The notes under the pieces: generated by a model
The model's database searches: none
Seen by the model: the letters and a program-made list of their open reading frames with translations, nothing else
What the model was told of the DNA's origin: nothing
Translations under genes and position numbers: made by a program
Part shown: piece by piece, positions 1 through 7,978 of the stretch
Layout of the letters: each line of letters starts with the position of its first letter
Position numbering within the stretch: position 1 is the stretch's first letter
Source of the DNA: CAZBBC01 sp964489835
GTDB lineage: Bacteria; Calditrichota; Calditrichia; JAJRVZ01
Assembly (NCBI GenBank): GCA_964489835.1
Contig: CAZBBC010000121.1
Span: 1-13,767, forward strand
Direction of reading: 5' to 3'
Length of the DNA stretch: 13,767 nucleotides

Positions 1-32
1 CCCCAAACCTACGTCTAAGCCGCATCTTCGAC

Positions 33-118
33 CTTCTCTTGAAAAGAGAAAGGGCCCCCAAAAGTCCCTCTCTTTCCAAGAGAGGTCACGCCGGCAGGCG
101 GATCCGCCCTTTGGCGGA
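33..118. repeat. Cluster of three short hairpins
   Basis: Three perfect stem-loops follow one another: TTCTCTT/AAGAGAA (34-40 and 44-50), CCTCTCTT/AAGAGAGG (67-74 and 78-85) and TCCGCC/GGCGGA (103-108 and 113-118). The first two stems have nearly the same sequence, so this looks like a composite of dispersed intergenic repeats and not a single-gene terminator. No gene covers it. The element may extend past the left edge of the window. Confidence 0.6.
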
Positions 119-420
119 GATTTAGGGTGAGTTCTTTAAAGCGAGTCTCTTTGTTTTTAAATCTTCAAACTGTTTGATTTTCCGGTGATAAATTAAAATG
201 ATTTAAGTTTTAACCGGAAACTCATGAAAAAGAATTGATCGATTCAAATATAAGATAATTGAAGAATTATATCTTAAAAAGATCGATATCATGACCTTCT
301 TTATAAACTTATCTACCAGATTGAAGAACTTTTTACAAAGAAATTTAACTTGATTACCTGAGTATAAAATATTGACCTTACGCGTTCATTGCTTTTCAGA
401 TAAAATACATTTTAATCATT
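119..420. other. Non-coding AT-rich gap
   Basis: About 300 bases with no credible gene on either strand. It lies downstream of the minus-strand octahaem cytochrome gene. Two loose inverted repeats are visible: TTTCCGGT/ACCGGAAA (179-186 and 213-220) and TAAGATA/TATCTTA (251-257 and 270-276). Neither is followed by a clear T run in the direction of the cytochrome gene, so I do not call a terminator. Confidence 0.6.
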
Positions 421-2787
421 CTATCGCTTGTTGTTTTCCAGGGCTCTAATTTGCTCTAATAATTGTTGATATACGTTGTTCTCCGGGCTTATTTCGTATA
501 ATTTTTGTGCATTTTTTAAGGCACTCTCTATCTCACCCCTGTCCCGGTTGATGGTTGTCAAGGCAAACAAAACATCCGGATTATACGGATTTATCTTGTT
601 CACCTTTTCAAGTAGTTTCAGGGACTTGTTTGTTTGGCCGTTCTGAAGATAGGCCAGTGCCAAATAATACTGCAACTGTGTATTTTCGGGTTGGAATTTT
701 ACGGCCGTTTCAAAGGCTGCTAAGGCTTGCGAACGTTTTTTTAGTCTGGTTAAAAGTAATCCATAGGCGTAATAGAGTTCCGCTGATCCCGGATTATATG
801 AAATAGCATTCTGTAGTAATGCTTCTCCTTCGGTCTCTCTTCCCTGTTCCCGATAAAGATCCACCAGATTGATATAGCCATATACATAACCCGGTTCTAT
901 TGAAATGGCTTTCTTATAAGCTTCTTCCGCTTCTCCCGGGTGCCCCTGCCGAAGATATACCACCCCGAGATTGACATAAGATGAGGGGCGATCACCATTA
1001 AAAAATTGGGTTTCAATATACTCCGAAAGAGCAGCATCAAAAGCCCCCTGGTCAAAACCGGTCAGGGCCTCCCTGGAAATATCACTCAGTATATATGCAG
1101 CGCTTAAGCGAACGGCTTTGACCGGATCTTCCAGCAAATGTTTTGCCATGGCGAACCGGCTGCTGTTTTCAAACCTTTCTAATGCGTTAACAGCGGACAT
1201 ACGCAGGAGTGGATCCAGGTTGTGAAGCATCGAACGAAGGATCTCGGTCGTTTCCGGTCCCGGATATGCCGGTAACAGAGAGACCGCTGTGGCCTTTACC
1301 ATATTGGATTGATTGGCGTCCCGCATCAGCTGGTGCAGTAAATTTCCGGCTTGCGGGTGACCGTTCCTGGCAGCATGAAAGACCTCACCATAATGTTGTC
1401 TCGCTGTATATGCTTTTCCATACCATTGAATGATATAGTCAGCGGCCCATTGCCTGGTTTTATCCTTATGACACTGATTACAGGCGTTCGGCGTGCCCAG
1501 TTTTTCGGACAGATCAGGTCTGGGTATCCGAATGCTATGATCCCGGCGAGGATCTATGACCATATAGGTACGCTCCGTCATATGGCAGTCCGTGCAGAGG
1601 CCACCGGTACTATCCGGTTTATGAAAATGATGGGCCTTCGTATCATACTTTTGCGGAAGATGGCAACGAAAACAAAGAGAATTATCACTGTTATAAATTT
1701 TGGTGCTATGCGGTTCATGGCAATTGCTGCAAATCACGCCTTTCTGGTACATTTTACTCTGCAGAAAAGAATGATAGACATACACTTCTTCTCTGATCTG
1801 ACCGTCCACATAATAAAGCGGCTCATCCAACACCGGTATACTATGTGTGTTTAATAGGGGCCGGTCATGAATATAAGCATCGGTCAGAGCAGAACGGCGA
1901 GAATGGCAAAGGGCACAGGTTTCAATTTGAATCCCTGAGCTCAAAGGGACTGTACGTTCAGCTGTACCGGAAACCATATCCGTAAACACCCATGTTCCGT
2001 TGTTAAGGTCTTTTAATCTTCCCTGCAGACCCATATTTCCATGCACAGATAATCTTTTTTCTTTTTCATATATTTTCGCCCATTGGACATGCCCGGAACC
2101 GGGGCCGTGACACATTTCACAAGAAACATCGATTTCCGAGAATGTAGTGTGATATTTCCCTGACAGATGATCATAATTCTTTTTCACATTTGTCGAGTGA
2201 CATTCGGCACACATGAAATTCCAATTTTGATTGAGACGGGTCCAGAACAGAAGATCTTTTGGAGAGATAGGTTCATCCATATAAATATGAAACCATCGTT
2301 GTCCACCCTTCTCTTGGGGACGTGTATCCCAGCACAGTGGCAGCACTTGTAGACGGCCGTCAGGAAACTCCACCAGATATTGTTGTAAAGGATTAATGCC
2401 AAAGGTATAACTTATTTTGTAATCTTTAAACTTACCCTGCTCACCTTCCGTATGGACAAAAAATTCACTTTCCTTTTTATAAAACCTGGAAGTTATTCCC
2501 TGTATCGTAATGGAGAAATTATCAAAGTTGCCAAGAACCGTCTGTTGATCGGCAACCTGCATCGCTAAATCGTGCGGCGAGTTTTTCCATAGGTCGTGTT
2601 CTTTTTTATGGCACTCCACACACGCCTGACGACCCACATATTGCAGAGAATCAGCCTTAATGGTATTATCATTGTTGACGATAAAGGATGAAGGAGAAAT
2701 CAATTGCCAAAATAACCACAATAGAAGTAAAATAACGATGAGAGAGATAATCACAATCAAGAGAGCTGTAATTGTTTTTTTCTTCAT
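421..2787 (-). CDS. Membrane-anchored octahaem cytochrome c with HEAT-like and TPR repeats
   Basis: A 788-residue protein with an uncleaved-looking membrane segment (about residues 7-29) that would anchor a periplasmic electron-transfer domain. Eight CxxCH haem sites start at C56, C193, C223, C291, C353, C372, C398 and C436. The first three lie in a segment resembling the cytochrome c554/multihaem family (CAECHSTN, CEMCHGPGSGH). After the haems come HEAT-like helices (about 495-575) and at least four TPR units (about 601-770), which usually bind partner proteins. This haem plus HEAT plus TPR layout is known in uncharacterised multihaem proteins of FCB bacteria and Planctomycetes; I infer electron transfer but cannot name the substrate. 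The ATG lacks a strong Shine-Dalgarno site; only a weak AGAAAG is nearby. It lies 85 bases downstream of the barrel gene on the same strand and may be co-transcribed with it. There is no sign of truncation. Confidence 0.88.
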   Translation of the reverse strand: MKKKTITALLIVIISLIVILLLLWLFWQLISPSSFIVNNDNTIKADSLQYVGRQACVECHKKEHDLWKNSPHDLAMQVADQQTVLGNFDNFSITIQGITSRFYKKESEFFVHTEGEQGKFKDYKISYTFGINPLQQYLVEFPDGRLQVLPLCWDTRPQEKGGQRWFHIYMDEPISPKDLLFWTRLNQNWNFMCAECHSTNVKKNYDHLSGKYHTTFSEIDVSCEMCHGPGSGHVQWAKIYEKEKRLSVHGNMGLQGRLKDLNNGTWVFTDMVSGTAERTVPLSSGIQIETCALCHSRRSALTDAYIHDRPLLNTHSIPVLDEPLYYVDGQIREEVYVYHSFLQSKMYQKGVICSNCHEPHSTKIYNSDNSLCFRCHLPQKYDTKAHHFHKPDSTGGLCTDCHMTERTYMVIDPRRDHSIRIPRPDLSEKLGTPNACNQCHKDKTRQWAADYIIQWYGKAYTARQHYGEVFHAARNGHPQAGNLLHQLMRDANQSNMVKATAVSLLPAYPGPETTEILRSMLHNLDPLLRMSAVNALERFENSSRFAMAKHLLEDPVKAVRLSAAYILSDISREALTGFDQGAFDAALSEYIETQFFNGDRPSSYVNLGVVYLRQGHPGEAEEAYKKAISIEPGYVYGYINLVDLYREQGRETEGEALLQNAISYNPGSAELYYAYGLLLTRLKKRSQALAAFETAVKFQPENTQLQYYLALAYLQNGQTNKSLKLLEKVNKINPYNPDVLFALTTINRDRGEIESALKNAQKLYEISPENNVYQQLLEQIRALENNKR

Positions 2788-2872
2788 AAAACTGGATTCT
2801 TTCTAAAAATCGATGTCTGCGATTTTTTGCAAACAGGAGAATATACAAAATTTTTTGTTTAACATGATCTAT

Positions 2873-4135
2873 TTAAAAACCGCTTATCGCCAGCCGGAAA
2901 CTGGAATAAACGGTTCCGCTTAGAGGGTGACCACGGCCTGATTTTATTTCAGAATGTGCATATTGAAAGTCAAAATGATTGGCAATATATTTTAGGAGCT
3001 TATCATCAGAATATGCATATAGCAATTTAAACACCCCTTTTAATCTCAGCGCATATCCGCTTGTTTTTGGATTGCTCCATCCCGCCCCATCCCATTCACC
3101 ATTGGTTACCTGTAAGACTTCAAAAAATTTTAACCGATAGCCTTTATAAACATCCACATTTTCATCGCTATTAGCAGATAATACATTTTTACCTAAACCG
3201 ATATCACCAAGAAAGCCCGTCTGGTAGTCACGATTTTCATTCTTTTGTATCAACATGTCCCTGGCGTCAACTGACCAGTCCAGCGCCAAAACAGTAATCC
3301 ATTGATGTTTTATCTTAGACCGGAAACCTGCACTGAGGGCATATCCAAAATTAGCCATCCGCGGCAATGGATCGGGCTCAGCAAGGTCGATATATAAAAC
3401 CCTGTCGCCGATATTTGTTTTTGCATAGCCGATGGAGAAATCAAAAAATGGTAAAAATAAGGACTTTTGATCCGATTGATCACAAAATGTATCGGTAAAA
3501 TACTTTAAAACCGGAACAACAAGGAGAACACCATAATCTATCGCATGGGTTACCAGCCTCCCGGTACTAACTTCTGACCCAACTTGTAGATTCTTAGATG
3601 AAAGATTGGATTCAATACTTTTATAAGTAAATCCCATGCTAAGCTGAATATAATAGTTAAAACCAATACCGATCCCCAAGGCATGATAACGTTCATAGCT
3701 GTTGAAGGTCCCTAACTCATTTCCAGATTCATCCGTGGCTACATTTTGGCCCAGATTTAATTTGACATTCATATAACCCACGCCAACACTAAAGGGTAAT
3801 GCTTTATAGATATCTTTAAAATGATAGCCGAGGTTGACAGCCAGACTATTATATGTTAAATCACTAAAATTAAAACTCGGTAACCAATCCATTCTTGTCG
3901 GATAAAATTGAACCGATATATTAGTCTTCTGACTGGTAAAACCTAACTGGGCGGGATTATAAAAAAATCCATAAGCCTCGTTATTGGGAAGAGCAGTGCC
4001 CACTTCTCCCATTCCATTTAAAAGGGGCGATGGGGGAATTCGCACAAATGGAACTGCCGCTATACCCTGGGCGTGGATGGCATTTACTGATAATAGTATG
4101 AAAATAAATGCAAATATTTTCACTTTTAGATGCAT
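2873..4135 (-). CDS. PorV/PorQ-like outer-membrane beta-barrel protein
   Basis: A 420-residue protein with a signal peptide (hydrophobic about 6-18, probable cleavage after the NAIHA at 18-22). The mature start contains the GFFYNPAQLGF stretch typical of the PorV/PorQ (UPF0164-like) barrel family, where an NPA motif follows an early strand. The rest alternates short amphipathic strands with polar loops, and the chain ends in a terminal phenylalanine, as outer-membrane barrels do for assembly. PorV itself serves the type IX secretion system, but many paralogues have no known role, so I do not assign secretion. The upstream leader has no clear ribosome-binding site, common in Bacteroidetes-like genomes. 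It is upstream of the octahaem cytochrome gene on the same strand, which suggests, but does not prove, a link between an envelope barrel and electron transfer. Confidence 0.75.
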   Translation of the reverse strand: MHLKVKIFAFIFILLSVNAIHAQGIAAVPFVRIPPSPLLNGMGEVGTALPNNEAYGFFYNPAQLGFTSQKTNISVQFYPTRMDWLPSFNFSDLTYNSLAVNLGYHFKDIYKALPFSVGVGYMNVKLNLGQNVATDESGNELGTFNSYERYHALGIGIGFNYYIQLSMGFTYKSIESNLSSKNLQVGSEVSTGRLVTHAIDYGVLLVVPVLKYFTDTFCDQSDQKSLFLPFFDFSIGYAKTNIGDRVLYIDLAEPDPLPRMANFGYALSAGFRSKIKHQWITVLALDWSVDARDMLIQKNENRDYQTGFLGDIGLGKNVLSANSDENVDVYKGYRLKFFEVLQVTNGEWDGAGWSNPKTSGYALRLKGVFKLLYAYSDDKLLKYIANHFDFQYAHSEIKSGRGHPLSGTVYSSFRLAISGF

Positions 4136-4339
4136 TTTACATTGCCGTCAAAATTCAGATAATTTAATTTAGTGGCCTTCTTTACTACCCAGCCCGTAGT
4201 TATCACCCATGGATTACTCTACTATTTATAATTATTCATCTCTCGCAAAGATAAATGTTTTAAGTGTTAATATCATAAAGATTAATTTCTTTAAATAATA
4301 ATTTTCCTTTCTTACAGTTAGAACAAATTAAATAATTAA

Positions 4340-4582
4340 CCTCGTAGAGGTTTTATTATTGTAGAAAAAAATTGTAATCCAAAGACATTAAATCCTCGTA
4401 GAGGATTCATAATTTCGTACATTATAAAAGTGCCGACATGTTTTGCGGAATTTAATCAATAAATTCAAATAAATATTTTTCATTATATTGTATTTTAAAT
4501 ACCATCAATAATGCATCCTCTACGAGGATGTAGTATTGGTTTATGCATGTTTTATTACAATAATTTATCCTCTACGAGGATA
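4340..4582. repeat. Inverted array of four CCTCGTAGAGG palindromes (REPIN-like)
   Basis: Two copies of CCTCGTAGAGG (4340-4350, 4394-4404) are followed by two in the opposite orientation, CCTCTACGAGG (4517-4527, 4569-4579). Three are extended palindromes such as ATCCTCGTAGAGGAT. Repeat starts are 54 bases apart in the left pair and 52 in the right. When the right pair is reverse-complemented, the bases after each palindrome also match the left pair in part (ATTATTGTA after the outer copy, GGATnCATnATT after the inner). So the unit is a palindrome pair copied as a large inverted repeat around a central loop (about 4415-4503). This is the architecture of REP/REPIN elements that RAYT transposases mobilise; no transposase gene is in the window. 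Confidence 0.85.
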
Positions 4583-4688
4583 CGATTATTAGATTAGGCG
4601 TTTTTTTTAATTAGCAACGGTTTAAATTATGATAAGTCTAACGTCCTCCATTTATTCGCTATTTTTAATCTACACAACAAGGTGGAGA

Positions 4689-4712
4689 GGATATAAAAAA
4701 GATTTTATATCC
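4689..4712. repeat. Perfect 10-bp AT-rich hairpin
   Basis: GGATATAAAA (4689-4698) pairs perfectly with TTTTATATCC (4703-4712) around a 4-base loop. The right side continues into TGTAATCCTGTCC, a sequence style found in dispersed intergenic repeats. It lies 124 bases beyond the stop of the minus-strand methyltransferase-like gene, too far to be its obvious terminator. Confidence 0.6.
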
Positions 4713-4734
4713 TGTAATCCTGTCCGTTTTTTGG

Positions 4735-4753
4735 ATCCCAACTTTGTCGGGAT
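4735..4753. repeat. Imperfect copy of the ATCCCGAC/GTCGGGAT hairpin
   Basis: ATCCCAAC-TTT-GTCGGGAT reproduces, with one mismatch, the perfect hairpin at 11678-11696 (read on the other strand). The recurrence suggests a small dispersed repeat that can also act as a terminator. Confidence 0.5.
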
Positions 4754-4816
4754 TATCTTGTCTAAAAACTCCCTTCAAAAGAGTCCCTTCGGGAATGATT
4801 AATTAATTTATTGTTT

Positions 4817-4831
4817 GCAGCCTTGGGCTGC
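4817..4831 (-). terminator. Possible hairpin after the methyltransferase-like gene
   Basis: GCAGCC-TTG-GGCTGC forms a 6-bp stem starting 5 bases past the minus-strand stop at 4836. In the direction of that gene it is followed by an A-rich, not T-rich, stretch, so intrinsic termination is doubtful. It may be just another short repeat. Confidence 0.35.
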
Positions 4832-4835
4832 GCTA

Positions 4836-5576
4836 TTATTTTACAAAAACAAACGAATGATCTTCAAAGGCGTGCAGGTTGCTAAACCGGCCATGATTCT
4901 TAAAAAATAATTCTTCAAATCTTAAACTTTTCATCTGTTTTCGAAGATCCGAATCAGTAATACCCCACTGCCAGAAATTATGTATATCCTTCCACGGTTT
5001 ATTATATTCCGGATGTATATCTTGTCCGTGCGTATAAATATAGTCATATAAATTATCATTTCTCACCGGTGCCAGTGCTTTGTATTCCTCTAAGCTTAAA
5101 TCCGTAAGACGCAGGGTTCTGTCGGCATTAATCAATTGCTGATTATATATAATGATACATTTCGTTATGTTGGAATATTTTTCAAGGACAACATTCCAGT
5201 CAGGATTGACCTGGTGTAAGAGAACATCAAATAAAAATATGACATCGACACCTTTCAATTTATCAATAACATCATCCTGAGTAAAATCACCGGTAATTTT
5301 TTGCAGGTGGGAGTATTTTTTTACTTTTTTGTCTACGACGGTATTAAAATTGGTATCAACCAGAAAAGCCCGATCGATGGTATATTTTTTTAGTGTATAA
5401 AGGGTATAAGCGGCATTGACCTTCCAAACACCCCCAAGATCCGCAAAAGAATGGATGCTGATCGCATCATTGTTGAAAACATGATCGATAAGAGAAAATT
5501 TCTCTCTGTTTACATAGATGTTATAGCCCATCATCCAATTGGGTAGATTTTTAATCAGTTTTTTAATCTTTCTCAC
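4836..5576 (-). CDS. Class I SAM-dependent methyltransferase-like protein
   Basis: A 246-residue soluble protein. Residues 45-53 read ADLGGVWKV, fitting the glycine-rich motif I that binds S-adenosylmethionine. D74 sits where the acidic ribose ligand is expected, GDF (96-98) fits the next motif, and DVIFLFDVLLHQVNP (111-125) fits motif IV after strand beta-4. The target is unknown; methylation of a small molecule or sugar is one possibility because the protein carries no recognisable RNA- or DNA-binding domain. The start is GTG (5574-5576) preceded by AAGGGA at a suitable distance; internal Met codons at residues 15 and 16 are alternatives. The gene stands alone, between the palindrome array and the divergent cytochrome cluster, so context gives no function. 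Confidence 0.7.
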   Translation of the reverse strand: MRKIKKLIKNLPNWMMGYNIYVNREKFSLIDHVFNNDAISIHSFADLGGVWKVNAAYTLYTLKKYTIDRAFLVDTNFNTVVDKKVKKYSHLQKITGDFTQDDVIDKLKGVDVIFLFDVLLHQVNPDWNVVLEKYSNITKCIIIYNQQLINADRTLRLTDLSLEEYKALAPVRNDNLYDYIYTHGQDIHPEYNKPWKDIHNFWQWGITDSDLRKQMKSLRFEELFFKNHGRFSNLHAFEDHSFVFVK

Positions 5577-5784
5577 AGATTCCCTTTTTGAAAAATTTCA
5601 ATATAACCTATCCCATACCCCAGGTGCTCTCAAATTATGAAGTTATTTCAATATCTGCAAGGAGGTTTATACCAAGCGTTTTTTCTATAATAATAAAAGA
5701 TAATAAATGGGTTTGGAATTTGATGTACTTTTTTTATATTCTTTTAGAATAACCTAAGATCTAATTCATCCGATTTATTTATAA
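5577..5784. other. Non-coding gap before the inverted-repeat element
   Basis: AT-rich sequence between the divergent methyltransferase-like gene and the repeat at 5785. Promoters for both directions could lie here, but I cannot point to a convincing -35/-10 or Bacteroidetes-type TAnnTTTG box. Confidence 0.4.
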
Positions 5785-5960
5785 ACCACGAAGCACACTA
5801 AGGACACGAAGATAAAAAGCAATTAAGAATTTAGAATTATGAATTTAAACAAGAAGTAATAGGCGCTAACATTATGTAAATAATATATTTACACTCTTAA
5901 TTCGTAATTATTAATTCTTAATTTCGATAAGACCTTCGTGATCTTCGTGATCTTCGTGGT
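5785..5960. repeat. 176-base inverted-repeat element with 9-base subrepeats
   Basis: The right end holds three direct 9-base units, CTTCGTGAT, CTTCGTGAT, CTTCGTGGT (5934-5960). The left end holds the reverse-complement equivalents, ACCACGAAG, CACACTAAG, GACACGAAG (5785-5811). Inside these, an AT-rich stretch at about 5821-5848 is nearly the reverse complement of about 5896-5925 (AATTAAGAATT against AATTCTTAATT). The element could fold into one long hairpin. It looks like a miniature non-coding repeat and lies 47 bases before the first gene of the cytochrome cluster, so it may contribute to its leader. Confidence 0.75.
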
Positions 5961-5994
5961 AATTAATTATAATAAACCCCGCGTAAATTGATTT

Positions 5995-6001
5995 AAAGGA
6001 G
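5995..6001 (+). promoter_or_regulatory. Ribosome-binding site of the isomerase-like gene
   Basis: AAAGGAG lies 6 bases before the ATG at 6008. It fixes the start at the MCCEC form rather than at the methionine nine residues later that directly precedes the Tat motif. Confidence 0.75.
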
Positions 6002-6007
6002 TCTAAA

Positions 6008-7552
6008 ATGTGCTGTGAATGTAACCAAACCAAAATGAATAGAAGAGAATTTATTGGCGTATCCGCCCTGGGTCTGGCGGGTGCCGGTTTGATAATTCCT
6101 TCTTTATCGGCCGAAGAAGCAGAAGACTGGGATCCCAAGAAATCTTTGCAAATATCAGGAAAAAAATTACGGGTGCAACCTATATTAATGTATGAAATTC
6201 CCAAAAGCAGACCAACCACGTCCTGGAGACCATGGGGTGGGTTACAGACTGAAGAAGACATAAAGCAAGAAATCCGGCGTATTTCCGGGGAACTGGAGAA
6301 TTTAGTAAAGAAAGCAAATTTCCCCATTGAAGTTCTCCCCCTTGTAAAAGTCCGGTCGGTGGAAGAAGCCGTCAACGTGGAAAACTCACATCACTATGAT
6401 GTACCAATCGTCTATGCAGCATCCGGTAATGGTTCCATGCTGGAGTCCTGTGTGTCTGACAAGAGAAATAACCTGATATTCCTAAGGCACCGTTCCGGTC
6501 CGATCTATTTGTGGTATGAGATTGTCCATAATCGTTTTTTAAGAAAGGGAGGAAAGGAATTTGAACTGGATTCATACCGGAATCCTGCCGGAATGGATAT
6601 TCATGACGTTATTGTCGATGATTACGACCACCTTTTGTATAAATTAAACGCCCTTTATGGTGTAAAGAACTTTATAGGCAAACGTATTGTCGCCCTCGGC
6701 GGAAGCGGTGGCTGGTGCTGCCCCCTGGCACCAAAAGTTTCATACGATAGATTTAAGATCGATATCCAGTCTGTTGGTTATGAAGAGTTAGAGCAAAGAA
6801 TCAAGTCGGCCCGGACAGATCGTAAGCGGATCGCCAAAGCAGAAAAATGGACTAAAAATTATCTCGCACTACCGGAAACCAGTTTGCACACAGATAAACA
6901 GTTTGTCACTAATGCCTTTCTGTTATATGGAATTTTTAAAGATCTGCTTAAGGAAAATGAGACCAATGCCTTTACGATCAAAGAATGTATGAGTACCGTC
7001 ATTCCGATGGCAGAAACGACTGCCTGCCTGCCCCTCAGTTTGCTGAATGATGAAGGTATGTTAGCCTTTTGTGAATCCGATTTTAATGTGATCCCATCGG
7101 GAATTCTGTTACACTATCTGGCCGGAAAACCGGTCTTCTTAAACGATCCGACCTATCCGCATCATGGAATAGTTACTTCTGCACATTGCACAGCACCACG
7201 CCGTTTGGATGGAAAAAATTATGCCCTGGCAAAAATTGTTACTCATTTTGAGTCTGATTATGGTGCAACACCAAAGGTAGAATTACCGATTGGAACAGAG
7301 ATAACGATGATATGTCCTGACAGCAGTCAGAAGGAGTGGCTGGGATTTACCGGTACCATAGAAGAAAATCCATTTTACGATATATGCCGATCGCAATATG
7401 ATATAAAAATTGATGGCAACTGGAAAAAACTGCTTGAGGATCACCGCGGTTTTCATTGGATGATGACATGTGGCGATTATACCCGGGAAATGGCATATGC
7501 CTGCCGGAAAGTTGGCGTTAAATGGGTAAACATATCCAATGAAACGGCGTGA
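6008..7552 (+). CDS. Tat-leader protein with L-fucose-isomerase-like C-terminal region
   Basis: A 514-residue protein. A twin-arginine leader is visible: NRREFIG at 11-17 followed by a weakly hydrophobic stretch to about 31, so it should be exported folded. The C-terminal half resembles the FucI/AraA-like isomerase fold: E335 and then C355-E356-S-D358, a GKPVFLND strand (373-380) and SAHCTAPRR (391-399), where FucI relatives place acidic and histidine metal ligands. E356, D358 and H393 are candidate ligands; their equivalence is inference. Two cysteine pairs stand out, CCEC at 2-5 and GGWCCPL at 234-240. It is the first gene of the Rieske/cytochrome b cluster and overlaps the Rieske gene by 14 bases. 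Sugar isomerases are not normal parts of bc complexes, so it may be a chance operon partner, a sugar enzyme of the envelope, or a structural subunit. The family call is moderate and the function unknown. Confidence 0.65.
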   Translation: MCCECNQTKMNRREFIGVSALGLAGAGLIIPSLSAEEAEDWDPKKSLQISGKKLRVQPILMYEIPKSRPTTSWRPWGGLQTEEDIKQEIRRISGELENLVKKANFPIEVLPLVKVRSVEEAVNVENSHHYDVPIVYAASGNGSMLESCVSDKRNNLIFLRHRSGPIYLWYEIVHNRFLRKGGKEFELDSYRNPAGMDIHDVIVDDYDHLLYKLNALYGVKNFIGKRIVALGGSGGWCCPLAPKVSYDRFKIDIQSVGYEELEQRIKSARTDRKRIAKAEKWTKNYLALPETSLHTDKQFVTNAFLLYGIFKDLLKENETNAFTIKECMSTVIPMAETTACLPLSLLNDEGMLAFCESDFNVIPSGILLHYLAGKPVFLNDPTYPHHGIVTSAHCTAPRRLDGKNYALAKIVTHFESDYGATPKVELPIGTEITMICPDSSQKEWLGFTGTIEENPFYDICRSQYDIKIDGNWKKLLEDHRGFHWMMTCGDYTREMAYACRKVGVKWVNISNETA

Positions 7553-7973
7553 TTTTTTAAATAAAATGGCCATAGGAACAGCGACTGGGACAGGGATAGT
7601 TACCATCGCAGCGGGTCTTTTGGAAATTCTACCGCCCGATACAGAATCCTACAGCATTATAAAGATCGGTCATATCGATGATTATCCTCTTAATGAATTC
7701 AGTTTCATTCCTGCAAAAAAAATATATGTATATAGAACGCGTCAACTTATCCGTGTTGTCTCTGCAGTTTGCACACATCTCGGTTGTACCGTGAATAAGA
7801 CCGATCAGGGTTTTCAATGTCCATGTCACGGTTCTCATTTTGACAAGACCGGAAATTCCTGCTCCGGACCGGCATCGAGACCATTGGATCGTTTTCAGAT
7901 TCAGGTGAATGAAAAGGGACTAATGACGGTAAATCTAAAACAAACGGTTAACAACGATTTTAAAATTGACTAA
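7539..7973 (+). CDS. Rieske [2Fe-2S] protein of a cytochrome bc-type complex
   Basis: A 144-residue protein. The N-terminus KRRDFLNK (2-9) followed by an Ala/Gly-rich hydrophobic segment (about 11-30) is the Tat signal/anchor typical of respiratory Rieske subunits. Box I CTHLGC (C78, H80, C83) and box II CPCHGS (C94, C96, H97) supply the two Cys and two His cluster ligands and the disulphide pair. Downstream GPASRPLDRFQ matches the conserved post-cluster loop. It would move electrons from quinol at the cytochrome b Qo site to a c-type haem at the outer face of the membrane. The ATG at 7539 lies inside the preceding gene, so translation is likely coupled. The protein is short for the family but retains all core parts. 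It is followed by a 235-base gap before cytochrome b. Confidence 0.93.
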   Translation: MKRRDFLNKMAIGTATGTGIVTIAAGLLEILPPDTESYSIIKIGHIDDYPLNEFSFIPAKKIYVYRTRQLIRVVSAVCTHLGCTVNKTDQGFQCPCHGSHFDKTGNSCSGPASRPLDRFQIQVNEKGLMTVNLKQTVNNDFKID

Positions 7974-7978
7974 ATTGA

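Noticed and set aside
1351..1854. Plus-strand 167-residue open frame
   Set aside because: It lies wholly opposite the octahaem cytochrome gene, whose CxxCH sites prove the minus strand is coding; its product shows no domain.
421..2787. NrfA-type nitrite reductase or hydroxylamine oxidoreductase
   Set aside because: All eight sites are CxxCH with no CxxCK, and the C-terminal half is HEAT/TPR, unlike those enzymes.
4246..4253. Bacteroidetes-type -7 box (TATCTTTG on the minus strand) for the barrel gene
   Set aside because: It matches TAnnTTTG and lies about 110 bases upstream, but no TTG -33 box is found at the right spacing in this AT-rich region.
4340..4582. CRISPR array
   Set aside because: Only four 11-base palindromes, in opposite orientations with matching spacers; a CRISPR has longer direct repeats and unrelated spacers, and no cas genes are present.
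5911..6375. Minus-strand 154-residue open frame
   Set aside because: It runs against the start of the isomerase-like gene and its end translates the 9-base repeat, so it is a by-product.
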